A stretch of DNA of 64,000 bases from WTFY01 sp965220875 (GCA_965220875.1 CBDCRD010000003.1:1-64000); one strand, 5' to 3'. Positions 8,795 through 18,045 are shown, numbered from the stretch's first letter. The notes: generated by a model from the letters alone, not told the origin. Translations and numbers: made by a program.

Positions 8795-9627
8795 TGGTCT
8801 GGATAAATGTGCCAGGGATCCTCAATCGCATTGGCCGCTGCAAGTTGTGGCCAGAGTTCCATGTCTCCATAAACCTTTCCGGCAATGAAAGAAAGTGTGT
8901 CACCGGGTGAAACAATCCAGACACAGTGTGATGATGGTCGCTTTATGGGATCTGCATTCCGGCTATCACTAACCGGCCAGACAACCTCCTCTGATTGTGG
9001 GTGATAATCATCCAGATCCAATGGTCCAAGATATTCAGGCGATTTGAACAGCCCCGGCAAACACCAGGGTTGGTCAATGCCCGGCATGAGACAGTTTTGA
9101 TGCCAGTCGGGATTTAGTGGAGCCGGCGAATGAAACGGAGTGTCCTGGGACCTGGGACGCAGTAGAATGAAAGAGTCTTCCTTTTCCGGTTGGTAATAGG
9201 GCGCGAGACCCTGCCAATACATCCAGCTGTAACCGGCTTCCGGAACGAAACCCAGACCGATAGCCAAAACAACGGCCAACACGCCATTTCCCCTCCCCTT
9301 TGACGTTAAATTGGTAAGACGCAAGGGACACCAGCGACCATCAGGACCATGCTGGAGATAATGGGCCGGCATACGCAAGGGTCTCGTGGTTGCCGGGCGT
9401 TCAAGCCCCAAAACAAGAAAACGTACCATACGCAAGGCCGACTCCAACCGTATCGACTTCCAGGACAGGACCATGAACAATAAGAACGACACCAGCAGGA
9501 GAAAAAACGTCAGCAAACTCAAATTGAAAACGGCCAACCCCATAAAAAAGATAATCCTTGCATCAACAATCATAACCTGAGGATAGTGTGTTGTGTCGCG
9601 CCAAAAACACCGTTCACCGAAAATCAT
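8773..9627 (-). CDS. Membrane-anchored LysM protein
   Basis: The start chosen is the ATG at 9627, which overlaps the dotB stop as ATGA; a longer frame exists upstream but lacks support. From there the protein has 284 residues. A strong hydrophobic helix lies at about 20-45 (IIFFMGLAVFNLSLLTFFLL), a second hydrophobic stretch is around 115-135, and a proline-rich linker follows. A C-terminal LysM domain begins CVWIVSPGDTLSFIAGKVYG and ends in a typical DPWHIYPDQCIINL. LysM binds peptidoglycan, so the protein probably anchors part of the secretion channel to the cell wall, as other envelope proteins do in type IVB systems. A second LysM protein is encoded at 58074-59009. Confidence 0.8.
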   Translation of the reverse strand: MIFGERCFWRDTTHYPQVMIVDARIIFFMGLAVFNLSLLTFFLLLVSFLLFMVLSWKSIRLESALRMVRFLVLGLERPATTRPLRMPAHYLQHGPDGRWCPLRLTNLTSKGRGNGVLAVVLAIGLGFVPEAGYSWMYWQGLAPYYQPEKEDSFILLRPRSQDTPFHSPAPLNPDWHQNCLMPGIDQPWCLPGLFKSPEYLGPLDLDDYHPQSEEVVWPVSDSRNADPIKRPSSHCVWIVSPGDTLSFIAGKVYGDMELWPQLAAANAIEDPWHIYPDQCIINLK

Positions 9628-10769
9628 GCACTCTCTCCAAGACCGGCTGATTGAAGAAAATTGGCGGCCACCTGGCGCGTAATCCTGCCTTTCGCAACAA
9701 GCTCGGCACAATCGTGTCGAAAAGACCGTACTTTAGTCCCGGATGGAGGAGTGGCCAAAAGCCGGGAAACGACCTTCGGCCATTCACTGGAATCAGAATT
9801 CCACAGAAGCTGTCGCACGTGATCGTTGATCGCAAGATATTCCCGCGCAACCTGCCGCTTGCCATTCTTCCCGGGAAGAAGTCGCTGGGCAATTACGAAA
9901 CGCAAAACCAGGGGAAGATCACCACTCAGTTCTGACTGTAGGCTGGTCAGGGCGACAAGACGACGGAAACTCTCGATAACACTGCCCGCGTGAAGGGTCG
10001 TGTAAACACGGTGTCCAGTGAGAGACGCGGCGATAAGTGCCTTCACGGTGGCTTGATCACGCGTTTCACCAATCGAAATGGTATCAGGCGATCGGCGAAG
10101 GGCCGCCCAAACCGATTCGGAGAAATCACGAATGTGATGGGGCACCTCCGACTGGGCCAGTCTGGGATTATCACTGGCGATATCCTGAAAGGTGTATTCA
10201 ATCGGTGACTGAATATCAACAACACGCCCCTGTGAATGCCGCAGATAATGACCAAGAAGGGCCGCCAATGTCGTTGATTTGCCCTGACCCGTACCACCAA
10301 CAACCAGAACAATTCCTGATGTCGGTGTGCAACACTCATAGAGACCCTCCGTCAAACCCACCGAAGCAAGGGTGGGGGTCACCTTCGGAAGAACACGAAA
10401 AGTCATGTCAAAACCATCAATACCCCGTTCACTCCAGACCCCCGTACAGTTGACCCTGAACCGAAGTCTGGTTGTGCGGTCAAGCCTGAAGTCCCAAGCA
10501 TAGTCCAGCACCTCACCCGACCGAACCTGACTGATGCCAGCCTCAGATCCATACGTATCAACCAGGATGGCCTCAACCTCCTGAGGAAAGAGAGCACGCG
10601 AGGTGCATGAGTGGATGCGGCCTTCAATCCGGCAGCCCAATAATCTCCCAGTCTGAAGATAAATATCGGAAGCACCATACACGCTGGCGGCCAAATCCAT
10701 GAACTCATGAAACGAAGCCGGATCAAAACGAGCCGGAAGAGAATAAAGATAATCAGTTGATGAATTCAT
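9624..10769 (-). CDS. dotB: DotB/TraJ-type secretion ATPase
   Basis: This is a PilT/VirB11-like hexameric ATPase of the type IVB system. It has an N-terminal PAS-like domain (about 15-125), Walker A GGTGQGKST at residues 158-166, an Asp box near DIQSPIEY (186), Walker B PDTISIGE around 228-235 and a His box GHRVYTTLH at 252-260. The 381-residue length matches DotB and R64 TraJ. It acts on the cytoplasmic side of the inner membrane, powering substrate transfer with DotO and DotL. It is followed by the LysM gene through an ATGA overlap. The region before it contains a copy of the roughly 200-bp repeat. The ribosome-binding site is weak. Confidence 0.93.
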   Translation of the reverse strand: MNSSTDYLYSLPARFDPASFHEFMDLAASVYGASDIYLQTGRLLGCRIEGRIHSCTSRALFPQEVEAILVDTYGSEAGISQVRSGEVLDYAWDFRLDRTTRLRFRVNCTGVWSERGIDGFDMTFRVLPKVTPTLASVGLTEGLYECCTPTSGIVLVVGGTGQGKSTTLAALLGHYLRHSQGRVVDIQSPIEYTFQDIASDNPRLAQSEVPHHIRDFSESVWAALRRSPDTISIGETRDQATVKALIAASLTGHRVYTTLHAGSVIESFRRLVALTSLQSELSGDLPLVLRFVIAQRLLPGKNGKRQVAREYLAINDHVRQLLWNSDSSEWPKVVSRLLATPPSGTKVRSFRHDCAELVAKGRITRQVAANFLQSAGLGESA

Positions 10770-10837
10770 AAGGACGGATCAATCAGGGAAAAAAGGGTAT
10801 AAATGGAATAGAATAAGGGGGATGGGGAAGGAATTTT

Positions 10838-11050
10838 TTATTTTACTGAATGGCGGGGTGTGGGGTGCAAACGCCCACTCGTTGACCGAACCTGGACACA
10901 GGGAAGGGAAACAGGACAGCACTCCACCCGAAAGACGGGAACGACCGTTCCCGCTGGAGGGACAAGGGGGAAACAAAAAGAGAATCATCCTAATTGGTTT
11001 CACCATCATCAATCATCTCGCGGGGTGCCAGAGGGTCAGCAGCCAACGCC
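10838..11050 (-). repeat. About 200-bp repeat, copy 2
   Basis: This is the counterpart of 7123-7329. The core GGCGGGGTGTGGGGTGCAAA lies at about 10852-10871, and the inverted repeat CGGGAAC-GACC-GTTCCCG at 10936-10953. The last 60 bp are inside the dotL coding end. The hairpin is not followed by a U-tract on either strand, so it does not look like a simple terminator. One frame on the minus strand stays open in all three copies around WAFAPHTPPF. It occupies the dotL-dotB junction and would be in the dotB leader. Confidence 0.8.
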
Positions 11051-13533
11051 GAAACAAGCTCATCAGGACGCGCAACAGATGCGTTGTCCTCATTGCCGTC
11101 CTTCAAAGACGAAGCATCAGCGTCAGCTGAAGTCTGAGGCGAATACTCCGGTGTGACAAAGGGATTGACCGTGATTGTGGGGGGAGTCACATCCTGCCCC
11201 TTGGGATCGGCTTCCCGGACAGTACTGGTATCGGGAGATGTATCCGGCTTGTAGGGTCCCTTCAAAATATTCCGGTAAGCAAGTGGTATGAAGTCGTCAT
11301 GCTCAGTGTCTCGAAAATCGACATTCTCATGCTGTTCGAAATCACTGTCCATGAGTAGGTCCATTGGATTGAAATCCTGAGGGTCACCGAGATCCCGTGC
11401 TTCGGCCTGGGCGAGTGTAATTGCCAGCAGCTGCATGTACACAGGTGAGGGACCAGCCTTTACGGACGGCACGAATGATGTCGCCCCAAAGACCGCCATC
11501 AGTTCACTCGACACAGGGCAATCACTCTCATTATGTTGCGGCAGGAGAGCAGACAGCAAAACTGAAAAAACCTTGTTCATCTCGTCGATGACATCATGGT
11601 TATAACCATTACTGGCTTGCCCCACAGTCGAACTGTCCTCACCAGGTTGGTTTAGAATTTCACGCGTATCAAGCGGTCCGCGCAAGGGAACCAGACTGTT
11701 CTTGGTGATTTCATGATGAAAATCATTACCAACATAAAAACTGCGCCCCCGAATAACCTTGTCACGAAAGACAAAATAGAATTGCCCTTCCCCAAGATTG
11801 CGCAGTTCATCAACCTGCAACCGTTCCACATCGCTGAAGCCAAGGGATCCCTCCTTGTAGGACGTACCGGCCAGACCATCTATCCGTTCCATACCCGTGC
11901 TTTGAAGGATTTTCTGGGTACCCACCTTGCGCTTGATGAATTCCAGGGAATCATTGGCATCAACCGTCGCACCAATGGCCGTGAGAAAGGTGTTGGCGAT
12001 CACACTGTCGGCAACCTGTTTCTGTTCACCGCGCATGGCCTGGAGATCCTGGGCCCCAACAATGATTGAGAACCCAAGCGATCGGGCTTGGGCCGCCATG
12101 ACATCCATTCCCTGAACCAGATAATAACCGGCTTCATCAAAAACAGCCAGAAACGGACTCGATGAACGGGTGGGGGAGGATTCAATGATTTCCTCACGGG
12201 TCCCCGTGACCATGGAACCTGATGCCGCACCCATCATCGCCTTGCCCATACTGACAATGATCTTGCCCAGATTGCGGGTTTCCGTCGGCGCTTTCTGCAG
12301 GGCAGGTAGAAGGACCACCAGAATACGCCGACGGTAAACAACATCCTCCATTGAGACTTCCGCCAGGGATGTCCTGAAAATATGCGCGTAATCATCGGCC
12401 ATCGTCCCCAGAGGCTTGGTCAACTGCATCGTGAGATAGCCATACTGCTCCAGAGTGGTATTGCCCTGCACACCGCCTTTCAGCAGGGTCTGCAGGTTGA
12501 AACCCGGCAAGGAGTCAAAAAAGCCCTTGAAAGCCAGGGTCGTGGCACTGGAGAAGTCTCCTTTCAAGCTCCGGAGATACAGGGCTCCACATGATTTGTC
12601 CTGACGAATGTAATCCCACTGGGCAGGAGTGATGTCACTGATCAGCAGGTCCTTACGATTCTCGTCAGCCGGTTTCGCCCCACCAGGGACACCACCACCC
12701 AAGGGCATATAGTCCCTGATGGACTGTACATCCATGAAAATCTCCTCCCGATCCCGCATTTCCACCAGGGCCCTCACCAGGGTGGACATAAGATTAACAG
12801 CCCGGTCCCGCCACATGTCACCCCCTCCCCCCGAATCCGAAATCAGCGACGCAATCATGTTGATCAACTGATCGGATGTACCCGAAGAAAAGGGATTCAA
12901 TGTATTCGACTGTGACCCAATGCTGCCCGCCAGCGCATCAGCATCCACGTTGCCCTCGCCCGAAACTCCCGTGAAATTGATGAGGCGAACATCATCCTCC
13001 CGGCCAAATCTTTTGGCCAACGTCCAGATCCGTGCATAAAATTCCGGTGTCCCCTTCCCATCAATAAACAGAAAACCCGATCCCCAGCACAAGGGCTGTA
13101 CAATATTCCCCAGCAAATATTCCGTCTTGCCCGAACCGGTTGTCCCCAGTACGAATTTATGACGTCTGGCATCCGAATTGGTAATCCAAAGCTCACGATC
13201 CGTATCATCATTCCCAAGAAACAGGAGACCTTCTGCCTTTTTGAACCGGGTATCGCTTCCCGGTTCATTGTCGCTGTAATCGGGCATGCCCCAACTCATG
13301 GGGACCCGCATTGGCAAACGATATTGCTTGCTGCCAACCCAAAAAAGATAACACCCCAGCACCAGGCAAACAGGAAAGGCCAGAACCGGCAACAGGATCA
13401 TCACACAGAAGCCACCAAGCAGCAGAACACCCGTGGCCGGGCCGGCAAGAAAATCAAGTGTTCTCGCCAGCGGACGGGCCGATCGCCACTGGCCCTGCCG
13501 ATCTACGGCCTTGTCTTCGATTGTCATGCTCAT
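10990..13533 (-). CDS. dotL: DotL/TrbC type IV coupling ATPase
   Basis: Two hydrophobic segments occupy about residues 25-65, then comes an FtsK/TraD-like motor. Walker A is VLGTTGSGKTEYL (near 130) and Walker B is FLAVFDEAGYY. The protein has 847 residues from the ATG at 13533; a TTG ten codons upstream is possible. A long acidic C-terminal tail (about the last 200 residues) matches the DotL tail that binds DotN and adaptor proteins in Legionella. It links the processed DNA or protein substrate to the channel at the inner membrane. Three TGTAGT repeats precede it. The tail's last codons are partly duplicated in the repeat at 7123-7329. Confidence 0.93.
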   Translation of the reverse strand: MSMTIEDKAVDRQGQWRSARPLARTLDFLAGPATGVLLLGGFCVMILLPVLAFPVCLVLGCYLFWVGSKQYRLPMRVPMSWGMPDYSDNEPGSDTRFKKAEGLLFLGNDDTDRELWITNSDARRHKFVLGTTGSGKTEYLLGNIVQPLCWGSGFLFIDGKGTPEFYARIWTLAKRFGREDDVRLINFTGVSGEGNVDADALAGSIGSQSNTLNPFSSGTSDQLINMIASLISDSGGGGDMWRDRAVNLMSTLVRALVEMRDREEIFMDVQSIRDYMPLGGGVPGGAKPADENRKDLLISDITPAQWDYIRQDKSCGALYLRSLKGDFSSATTLAFKGFFDSLPGFNLQTLLKGGVQGNTTLEQYGYLTMQLTKPLGTMADDYAHIFRTSLAEVSMEDVVYRRRILVVLLPALQKAPTETRNLGKIIVSMGKAMMGAASGSMVTGTREEIIESSPTRSSSPFLAVFDEAGYYLVQGMDVMAAQARSLGFSIIVGAQDLQAMRGEQKQVADSVIANTFLTAIGATVDANDSLEFIKRKVGTQKILQSTGMERIDGLAGTSYKEGSLGFSDVERLQVDELRNLGEGQFYFVFRDKVIRGRSFYVGNDFHHEITKNSLVPLRGPLDTREILNQPGEDSSTVGQASNGYNHDVIDEMNKVFSVLLSALLPQHNESDCPVSSELMAVFGATSFVPSVKAGPSPVYMQLLAITLAQAEARDLGDPQDFNPMDLLMDSDFEQHENVDFRDTEHDDFIPLAYRNILKGPYKPDTSPDTSTVREADPKGQDVTPPTITVNPFVTPEYSPQTSADADASSLKDGNEDNASVARPDELVSALAADPLAPREMIDDGETN

Positions 13534-13562
13534 CCGACATTTCCAAATATGTATTTCATTCA

Positions 13563-13620
13563 ACTACCTTACGTGTCATTAGATCTATAATGTAGTTATT
13601 TGTAGTCTTATGTAGTCTGT
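13563..13620 (-). promoter_or_regulatory. TGTAGT repeat array before dotL
   Basis: TGTAGT occurs at 13591, 13601 and 13611, exactly ten bases apart and so on one face of the helix. An inverted half (ACTAC) lies at 13563-13567, close to the dotL start. Similar GTAGT sites occur before dotP and topB, suggesting a common DNA-binding regulator. It could be an operator overlapping the dotL promoter. Confidence 0.55.
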
Positions 13621-13621
13621 A

Positions 13622-14743
13622 TTATCCATCACCACCAGCCTCTTTGGCCTCCTCAAGACGTATCGCCAACTCCGTTGCCTCGACCAGAGCCCGGTGCCGA
13701 TTCAATTCCAGGGTTTGCCAGGCCAGATCATTGGCCAGAGCCTGCTGCAAAACCATTTCCCTGGTCAAGGCCTCCGGCGATGCCGCCGCCAGCCGGACAT
13801 GCCATTCAGGATTACGATATCCACCGGCCACAAAAAGGTCGTACAGATGACGTTCCGATATTTTTGTTGTCCCCAGTGGCAACGAGGATGAATCCCCGAC
13901 AAGCGTCTGAATATGGGCTTGCTCAAGATCAATTGAGGGAACGGATTCATTCTCGATATATTCAAACACCAAAGAGGCCACGGAACGTCTGGCCTGTCTG
14001 CTGAGATGGTCTGCCAGAGCGATATCACCCCCAATCTGAAAGCGCTGATCCCCGGTTGGAGGCCGTTCAGGAAAGGGATTGACAATATTTTGACGCAAAC
14101 GCCACAGGGACTGGGCCAGCACATCTTCCGATGTTGTTGATCGCATCCCAACCGTTGCATCACCAAGTAGCAACCGAATATCCGTGGTCGGATCAGGCCA
14201 GCCCCCCATCCCCCTGAGTGACTGCTGGTCATCAAGAGCACCCCTGGCAATCTGTTGATAGCCCGCACAAACAGTCTCATTGCCGGCACCACAATTCTCA
14301 TACTCATAACTTCTTCTGGTGGTGGTTTCCCCACTCGTCTCCCCCTCCCCTGGACGGTCGGGATCTGAAATCAGAAAGGCCGTCCGCATGCCCTGACAGG
14401 ACGTAATGGCAGGATCATAGCGGCTGGATTCGGCAGATGCACGGATCTGCTGACGCGAACGCATGGCATCATTCATACTCTGACCATCCGTCAGCTTTTC
14501 AATGCCGGCAAGCAACTTGTCGATATACCCGGTAATCTGGCCGGTGGAGGCGCTCATCGTATCGGTGAAATTCTCGATGACCCTGTCGGTATTGGTGTCA
14601 CGATTGGTGTTGGTTGAACTGCGGTGGGCCGAAATGGATCCGGAACAGGGACAAAAGGCTTCAACCGGTGCCAGAGTGATCACCAGCAGGATCAGACTCA
14701 ATGCCCCCACCAGAACAAGATTCGTCAGGTTTAGAGATTTCAT
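13622..14743 (-). CDS. Exported transfer protein, function unknown
   Basis: The start at 14743 follows GGGAGAT and gives a clear signal peptide (MKSLNLTNLVLVGALSLILL, cleavage after about residue 30). The mature protein begins with a CPCSG cysteine pair, then an Asn/Thr-rich helical region with a likely coiled coil (40-100), and ends in a charged helix rich in Glu and Ala. The 373-residue length, signal peptide and helical periplasmic character recall TraW/IcmX or VirB5-like proteins, but I see no diagnostic motif. It sits between dotL and another exported protein in one operon, so a periplasmic or surface role in conjugation is likely. Confidence 0.75.
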   Translation of the reverse strand: MKSLNLTNLVLVGALSLILLVITLAPVEAFCPCSGSISAHRSSTNTNRDTNTDRVIENFTDTMSASTGQITGYIDKLLAGIEKLTDGQSMNDAMRSRQQIRASAESSRYDPAITSCQGMRTAFLISDPDRPGEGETSGETTTRRSYEYENCGAGNETVCAGYQQIARGALDDQQSLRGMGGWPDPTTDIRLLLGDATVGMRSTTSEDVLAQSLWRLRQNIVNPFPERPPTGDQRFQIGGDIALADHLSRQARRSVASLVFEYIENESVPSIDLEQAHIQTLVGDSSSLPLGTTKISERHLYDLFVAGGYRNPEWHVRLAAASPEALTREMVLQQALANDLAWQTLELNRHRALVEATELAIRLEEAKEAGGDG

Positions 14744-14747
14744 TGAT

Positions 14748-15347
14748 CTATCTCCCACTTTGCAATATTGACTGAATTGTGGTCGGCCCCGGGGGGCCAG
14801 CCTGTTGTACCCTCCCGGTCGAAGCAAGACCCAACCGGGTAAAATCGCCCAATAAGGGAATTGTTTCCTGATTCCATCTGTCCTGGGCCAATTGGCACAG
14901 AGACGATGAAATGAGTCTTGTTGGATCAAAACCACCATTCGCCAGGGAATTGATATCCAGATTGCCGAACGGAGAACGGCCCCCGGCCAATGTCTGATTC
15001 AAAATACCGGCCAGTATATTGCCCGGAGAAATGGACCGGGTGGAGAAAAGCAGGTCCAGCTGGGGGCTGTTCATCAACGTGTTGAGACAAGACAGCTCGC
15101 CAACAGCCGTCGGGGGAAGGATTGATCTTTCGCCTCGCCGAACTTCCCGTTCGACACCCAATCGAGTGGCCGTCGCGAGCCTGGTTGCTACTTCCGGATC
15201 ACAACGGTAATCAGTCAGAATATCACGAACCCACCCCTGATCAGGCTGGTTTTGTGTCTGGCTCCAGCCGTGTCCAACAGGCAGAAAAAAACAGATCACC
15301 AAGAGAACGTTCACCGTTTCCACACATTTTTTTATCATCTGAATCAT
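14748..15347 (-). CDS. Small exported transfer protein
   Basis: The 199-residue protein starts with a signal peptide (hydrophobic VNVLLVICFFLPV, cleavage near HGWSQ, residue 29). The rest is soluble with three cysteines (DYRCDP, LSCLNT, SSLCQL). No family is recognised. The start overlaps the stop of the ankyrin gene 15344-16087 (ATGA) and the end lies four bases before the next exported protein, so all three are co-translated. It is probably a periplasmic component or accessory of the channel. Confidence 0.75.
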   Translation of the reverse strand: MIQMIKKCVETVNVLLVICFFLPVGHGWSQTQNQPDQGWVRDILTDYRCDPEVATRLATATRLGVEREVRRGERSILPPTAVGELSCLNTLMNSPQLDLLFSTRSISPGNILAGILNQTLAGGRSPFGNLDINSLANGGFDPTRLISSSLCQLAQDRWNQETIPLLGDFTRLGLASTGRVQQAGPPGPTTIQSILQSGR

Positions 15348-16087
15348 CTCCTTATTTTCTTCATGTCTTCCGGGAGTCCAAGCCGCCGCGGCCGGGTGAT
15401 CTGCCGCCCATAGCTGAACCGTGGTTGATAGGTGTTGTCCTGCAAAAGAACGACACCACGGTCATTCGGCGACAGATTGCGATTGACTCCAACCAAATCC
15501 ACGGGTTTTAACCCGCTCATCTCAACCAGATCGGGATCGGCGCCATGGCGTATTAATCGAATGAGTATTTCATGATTGGAGGTTTGTCGGGCCGCTATAT
15601 GCAGAGGCGTCCATTGGCGACCAGAATGACGTGAATTGACCTGGGCACCATTGATCACAAGCGAGGATATCAGACTGGCATGACGCCAGCCATGACAGGC
15701 AACATCAAGGGGGCGAAGCCCCCCGGCTCCTATCCTGTTGCAATCCTCCCTCACATGCTGATGCAAAAAACGAACAATCTGTTCCGCCAACATGTCGCCC
15801 CGATTGGCAGCCAGATGAATGGGCGCAACCTGATCCTTCCGCTCCATGCTGAAATCCACCCCCGCACGAAGGGCAGCGTGTAAAAGATTGATATTCGAAA
15901 CCTGTTCCACCAGAATGTGCCCAATCCCATTGCCCTTTGTGTCTCGGGCCCGCAACGCCTCCGGGTTCTGGCTGTGTTCGTGCAAAATATCCTCCCAGGT
16001 TCCCAGTTCCATGGTTCTCGCCATCAAGGCACTCTCCAGCAGGATGTGCTGTGCAGGTGCTGTTTTGACTGGCGAACCATCGGTCAT
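15344..16087 (-). CDS. Ankyrin-repeat protein inside transfer operon
   Basis: The 247-residue protein carries about four to five ankyrin repeats between residues 50 and 210 (GNGIGHILVEQVSNINLLHA, VAPIHLAANRGDMLAEQIV, WTPLHIAARQTSNHEILIRL and GADPDLVEMSGLKPVDLV). It has no signal peptide, so it is probably cytoplasmic. It sits tightly between a lipoprotein gene (six-base gap) and an exported protein (ATGA overlap), in the middle of core dot genes. That position is unusual for an effector and suggests a role in assembly, substrate docking or protection of the host cell. Confidence 0.85.
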   Translation of the reverse strand: MTDGSPVKTAPAQHILLESALMARTMELGTWEDILHEHSQNPEALRARDTKGNGIGHILVEQVSNINLLHAALRAGVDFSMERKDQVAPIHLAANRGDMLAEQIVRFLHQHVREDCNRIGAGGLRPLDVACHGWRHASLISSLVINGAQVNSRHSGRQWTPLHIAARQTSNHEILIRLIRHGADPDLVEMSGLKPVDLVGVNRNLSPNDRGVVLLQDNTYQPRFSYGRQITRPRRLGLPEDMKKIRR

Positions 16088-16092
16088 GACTC

Positions 16093-16599
16093 TTACCCCA
16101 GAATCGCGCTGTTCAGAAAAAGATCAAGCATCCCGTTCGGACGGGGTCTGAATTCATGCAAACAGGTCCGGGACGGCAGGTCATGCCTCACAGGTGGTGC
16201 CAGGTCAAGCTGGTAATGAACGAGCGCCCCCGAATTTCCTGGTATCGTTGCTGTGGAAATGACCGGAACGGAGACAAAACGTATTTCCGCTCTGGTGTGG
16301 AGCCCCAAGTGCAACATCCGGCCGGGGGGCAGAATCCATCGTTGCCAATCATCCGAATCATCGGACATCGCCGATCCCGTTTGAAGTTCAAACTGAAGGG
16401 ATTGTTTGGTTGTGTTCCGAAGACAATTGGGAGAGCTGGGCCGGACCCCTGACTGCAAGGCCATACGGGTTTCCTGGAGAGAGGAAGGCGGTCCCAATCG
16501 AGCCTCCGACCCGATGGGTCCCCGACTGCATCCAACCAGAACAAGCACGATCACCAAAAGGAGAGCTGTGGCCACTCCCTTGTTATTTGAACAGTTCAT
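16093..16599 (-). CDS. Transfer-operon lipoprotein
   Basis: From the ATG at 16599 the protein has 168 residues and a lipoprotein signal (VATALLLVIVLVLVGC, lipobox LVGC at about residue 24). The mature part is soluble with predicted beta character and no family that I recognise. The start lies inside the end of the dotE-like gene (17-base overlap), so translation is coupled. A lipoprotein in this position could support the outer-membrane ring alongside DotC and DotD. Confidence 0.75.
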   Translation of the reverse strand: MNCSNNKGVATALLLVIVLVLVGCSRGPIGSEARLGPPSSLQETRMALQSGVRPSSPNCLRNTTKQSLQFELQTGSAMSDDSDDWQRWILPPGRMLHLGLHTRAEIRFVSVPVISTATIPGNSGALVHYQLDLAPPVRHDLPSRTCLHEFRPRPNGMLDLFLNSAILG

Positions 16600-17131
16600 T
16601 GAGAACCTCCATGAAAAGAACAACATTATAGGCAAATATACCACCAATGAGATGCGTGATGCCCGCCCCGATCCCAGCTTGTGTCCCCGGTTGAACCGCA
16701 CTGTTCAGGATAAATATTCCTCGGACAACAGCAATAAGGCCGATCAATTGAACGACCCGCAATATGCCCTGGATGGTCTGGAGACTCATATCCTCCTGAA
16801 AAAAAGAGACCATATCTGGAGCCAGAGCGAGAATGTCACCAACTTCCCGCTGGAGCGGATCGGCAAAGACCGATTGGGACAGGACAGTCAGAAAACGGGG
16901 GAGAGCGATCAGAACAATACCGGCAAGAAGCCAGCTGATGGGACCGGCCCAACTTCCTTGCCCCGGTCCCATTTCAGCCCGAAGAGCGGCTCGTCTCAGC
17001 CCGATAACCATGAAGACAATCCCACAGATCAGCGCAACACCGATAACCAGAAGCTCAAACTGGCTGACATAGACCTGGAGACGGGCCAGAACCCTGGCCG
17101 CACCATGCCACAAATCAGGATTGTCAAACAT
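16583..17131 (-). CDS. dotE: DotE/IcmC-like inner-membrane protein
   Basis: The 182-residue protein has four hydrophobic helices (about 28-46, 66-84, 122-140 and 155-175) and no signal peptide. Length, helix number and position after the DotF-like gene match IcmC/DotE and R64 TraQ, small polytopic inner-membrane parts of type IVB systems. Sequence similarity cannot be scored here, so the name rests on topology and gene order. It overlaps the next lipoprotein gene. Confidence 0.65.
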   Translation of the reverse strand: MFDNPDLWHGAARVLARLQVYVSQFELLVIGVALICGIVFMVIGLRRAALRAEMGPGQGSWAGPISWLLAGIVLIALPRFLTVLSQSVFADPLQREVGDILALAPDMVSFFQEDMSLQTIQGILRVVQLIGLIAVVRGIFILNSAVQPGTQAGIGAGITHLIGGIFAYNVVLFMEVLNELFK

Positions 17132-17142
17132 GGGTGCACACC

Positions 17143-18045
17143 CTAGTCCTCGTCGGGTACAGCTGTGGCAAAAACCTCACCATTTTCGGTCGTCAAATAA
17201 TCGCCTTCCACTGTCCTATGGATAGACAGAACTTCGCCGTATCCCTGTATCCAGTCGCCGACCCGATAGTCCCCCCGTCGTATTGGGGGCGATGTGGTGG
17301 CGGAAGAGGACTTCGCCGGTCGTTGGGGGTGAATTCCCGAAAGAACACCTGTTTGGCGCTCATTCCCATACCCGTATCGGGACAGCAGATAAAGATCACT
17401 GGAGAGGTTGGAAATCATATCCTCGAGATCAGCGGTCTTCTGCTTCACCAGGGAAAGGGATCCAACCACCGCATCCATATTGGTGGCATGAAAATGGTCC
17501 CTTTCAAGTTGCCGGTTTTCCAGATGTTCCTGGCGATCAAGCAAACGGGTGAAGGTGTCAATGTCAACCGTTTCCGTCATTTCCAGACGTGTGATGATTT
17601 CAGCCCATCTGCCCGTGTGGGTCGCCACCTCGTCCCTCATGTCACGGAGTTGCCCGGACAGGGTCTGGTATTGTGCGGCCTGAAAGGCAATCCGTTCCTC
17701 AAGTTGCCGAATCTGTTCCGTCACCTCAAGAAACGCCGGGTCAGGTTCAACCGGGCGGCCAATTTCAGGGACGGGCTGAGCCAGGATGGGTTCATCCGGT
17801 AGGACAAGGTCAACGGGTTCAATGACCGATTCAACCTTAACCGGTGAGGACAACTCCGTATCCCTATCATTTGGAAGAAGTGTCATCACCCGGTTCAAAA
17901 GAGAGGGATTCAGAATGACCAGCAGAAGTCCAGCACCCAGGACAAGAGCACTGGTCAGAATGATCAGCAGAAACCTGATTCTTGACCTTTTGGAACGCTT
18001 GCTGTGTTTGGGCATGTTTTTGGGCATTTCGTTGATATTGGTCAT
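17143..18045 (-). CDS. dotF: DotF/IcmG-like bitopic membrane protein
   Basis: The protein has a short basic N-terminus, one transmembrane helix (about 24-46, FLLIILTSALVLGAGLLLVI), a proline-rich linker, then a long coiled coil (about 105-220). A small C-terminal domain begins RRGDYRVGDWIQGYGEV. This layout and the 300-residue length fit DotF/IcmG and R64 TraP, which sit in the inner membrane and interact with the DotG core. The ribosome-binding site is AAAGGAG. The start overlaps the dotG stop by ATGA. Confidence 0.7.
   Translation of the reverse strand: MTNINEMPKNMPKHSKRSKRSRIRFLLIILTSALVLGAGLLLVILNPSLLNRVMTLLPNDRDTELSSPVKVESVIEPVDLVLPDEPILAQPVPEIGRPVEPDPAFLEVTEQIRQLEERIAFQAAQYQTLSGQLRDMRDEVATHTGRWAEIITRLEMTETVDIDTFTRLLDRQEHLENRQLERDHFHATNMDAVVGSLSLVKQKTADLEDMISNLSSDLYLLSRYGYGNERQTGVLSGIHPQRPAKSSSATTSPPIRRGDYRVGDWIQGYGEVLSIHRTVEGDYLTTENGEVFATAVPDED

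Noticed and set aside
13622..14938. Longer version of the exported protein starting at 14938
   Set aside because: The extra 65 residues precede a clear ribosome-binding site and signal peptide at 14743 and run through the intergenic region into the next gene.
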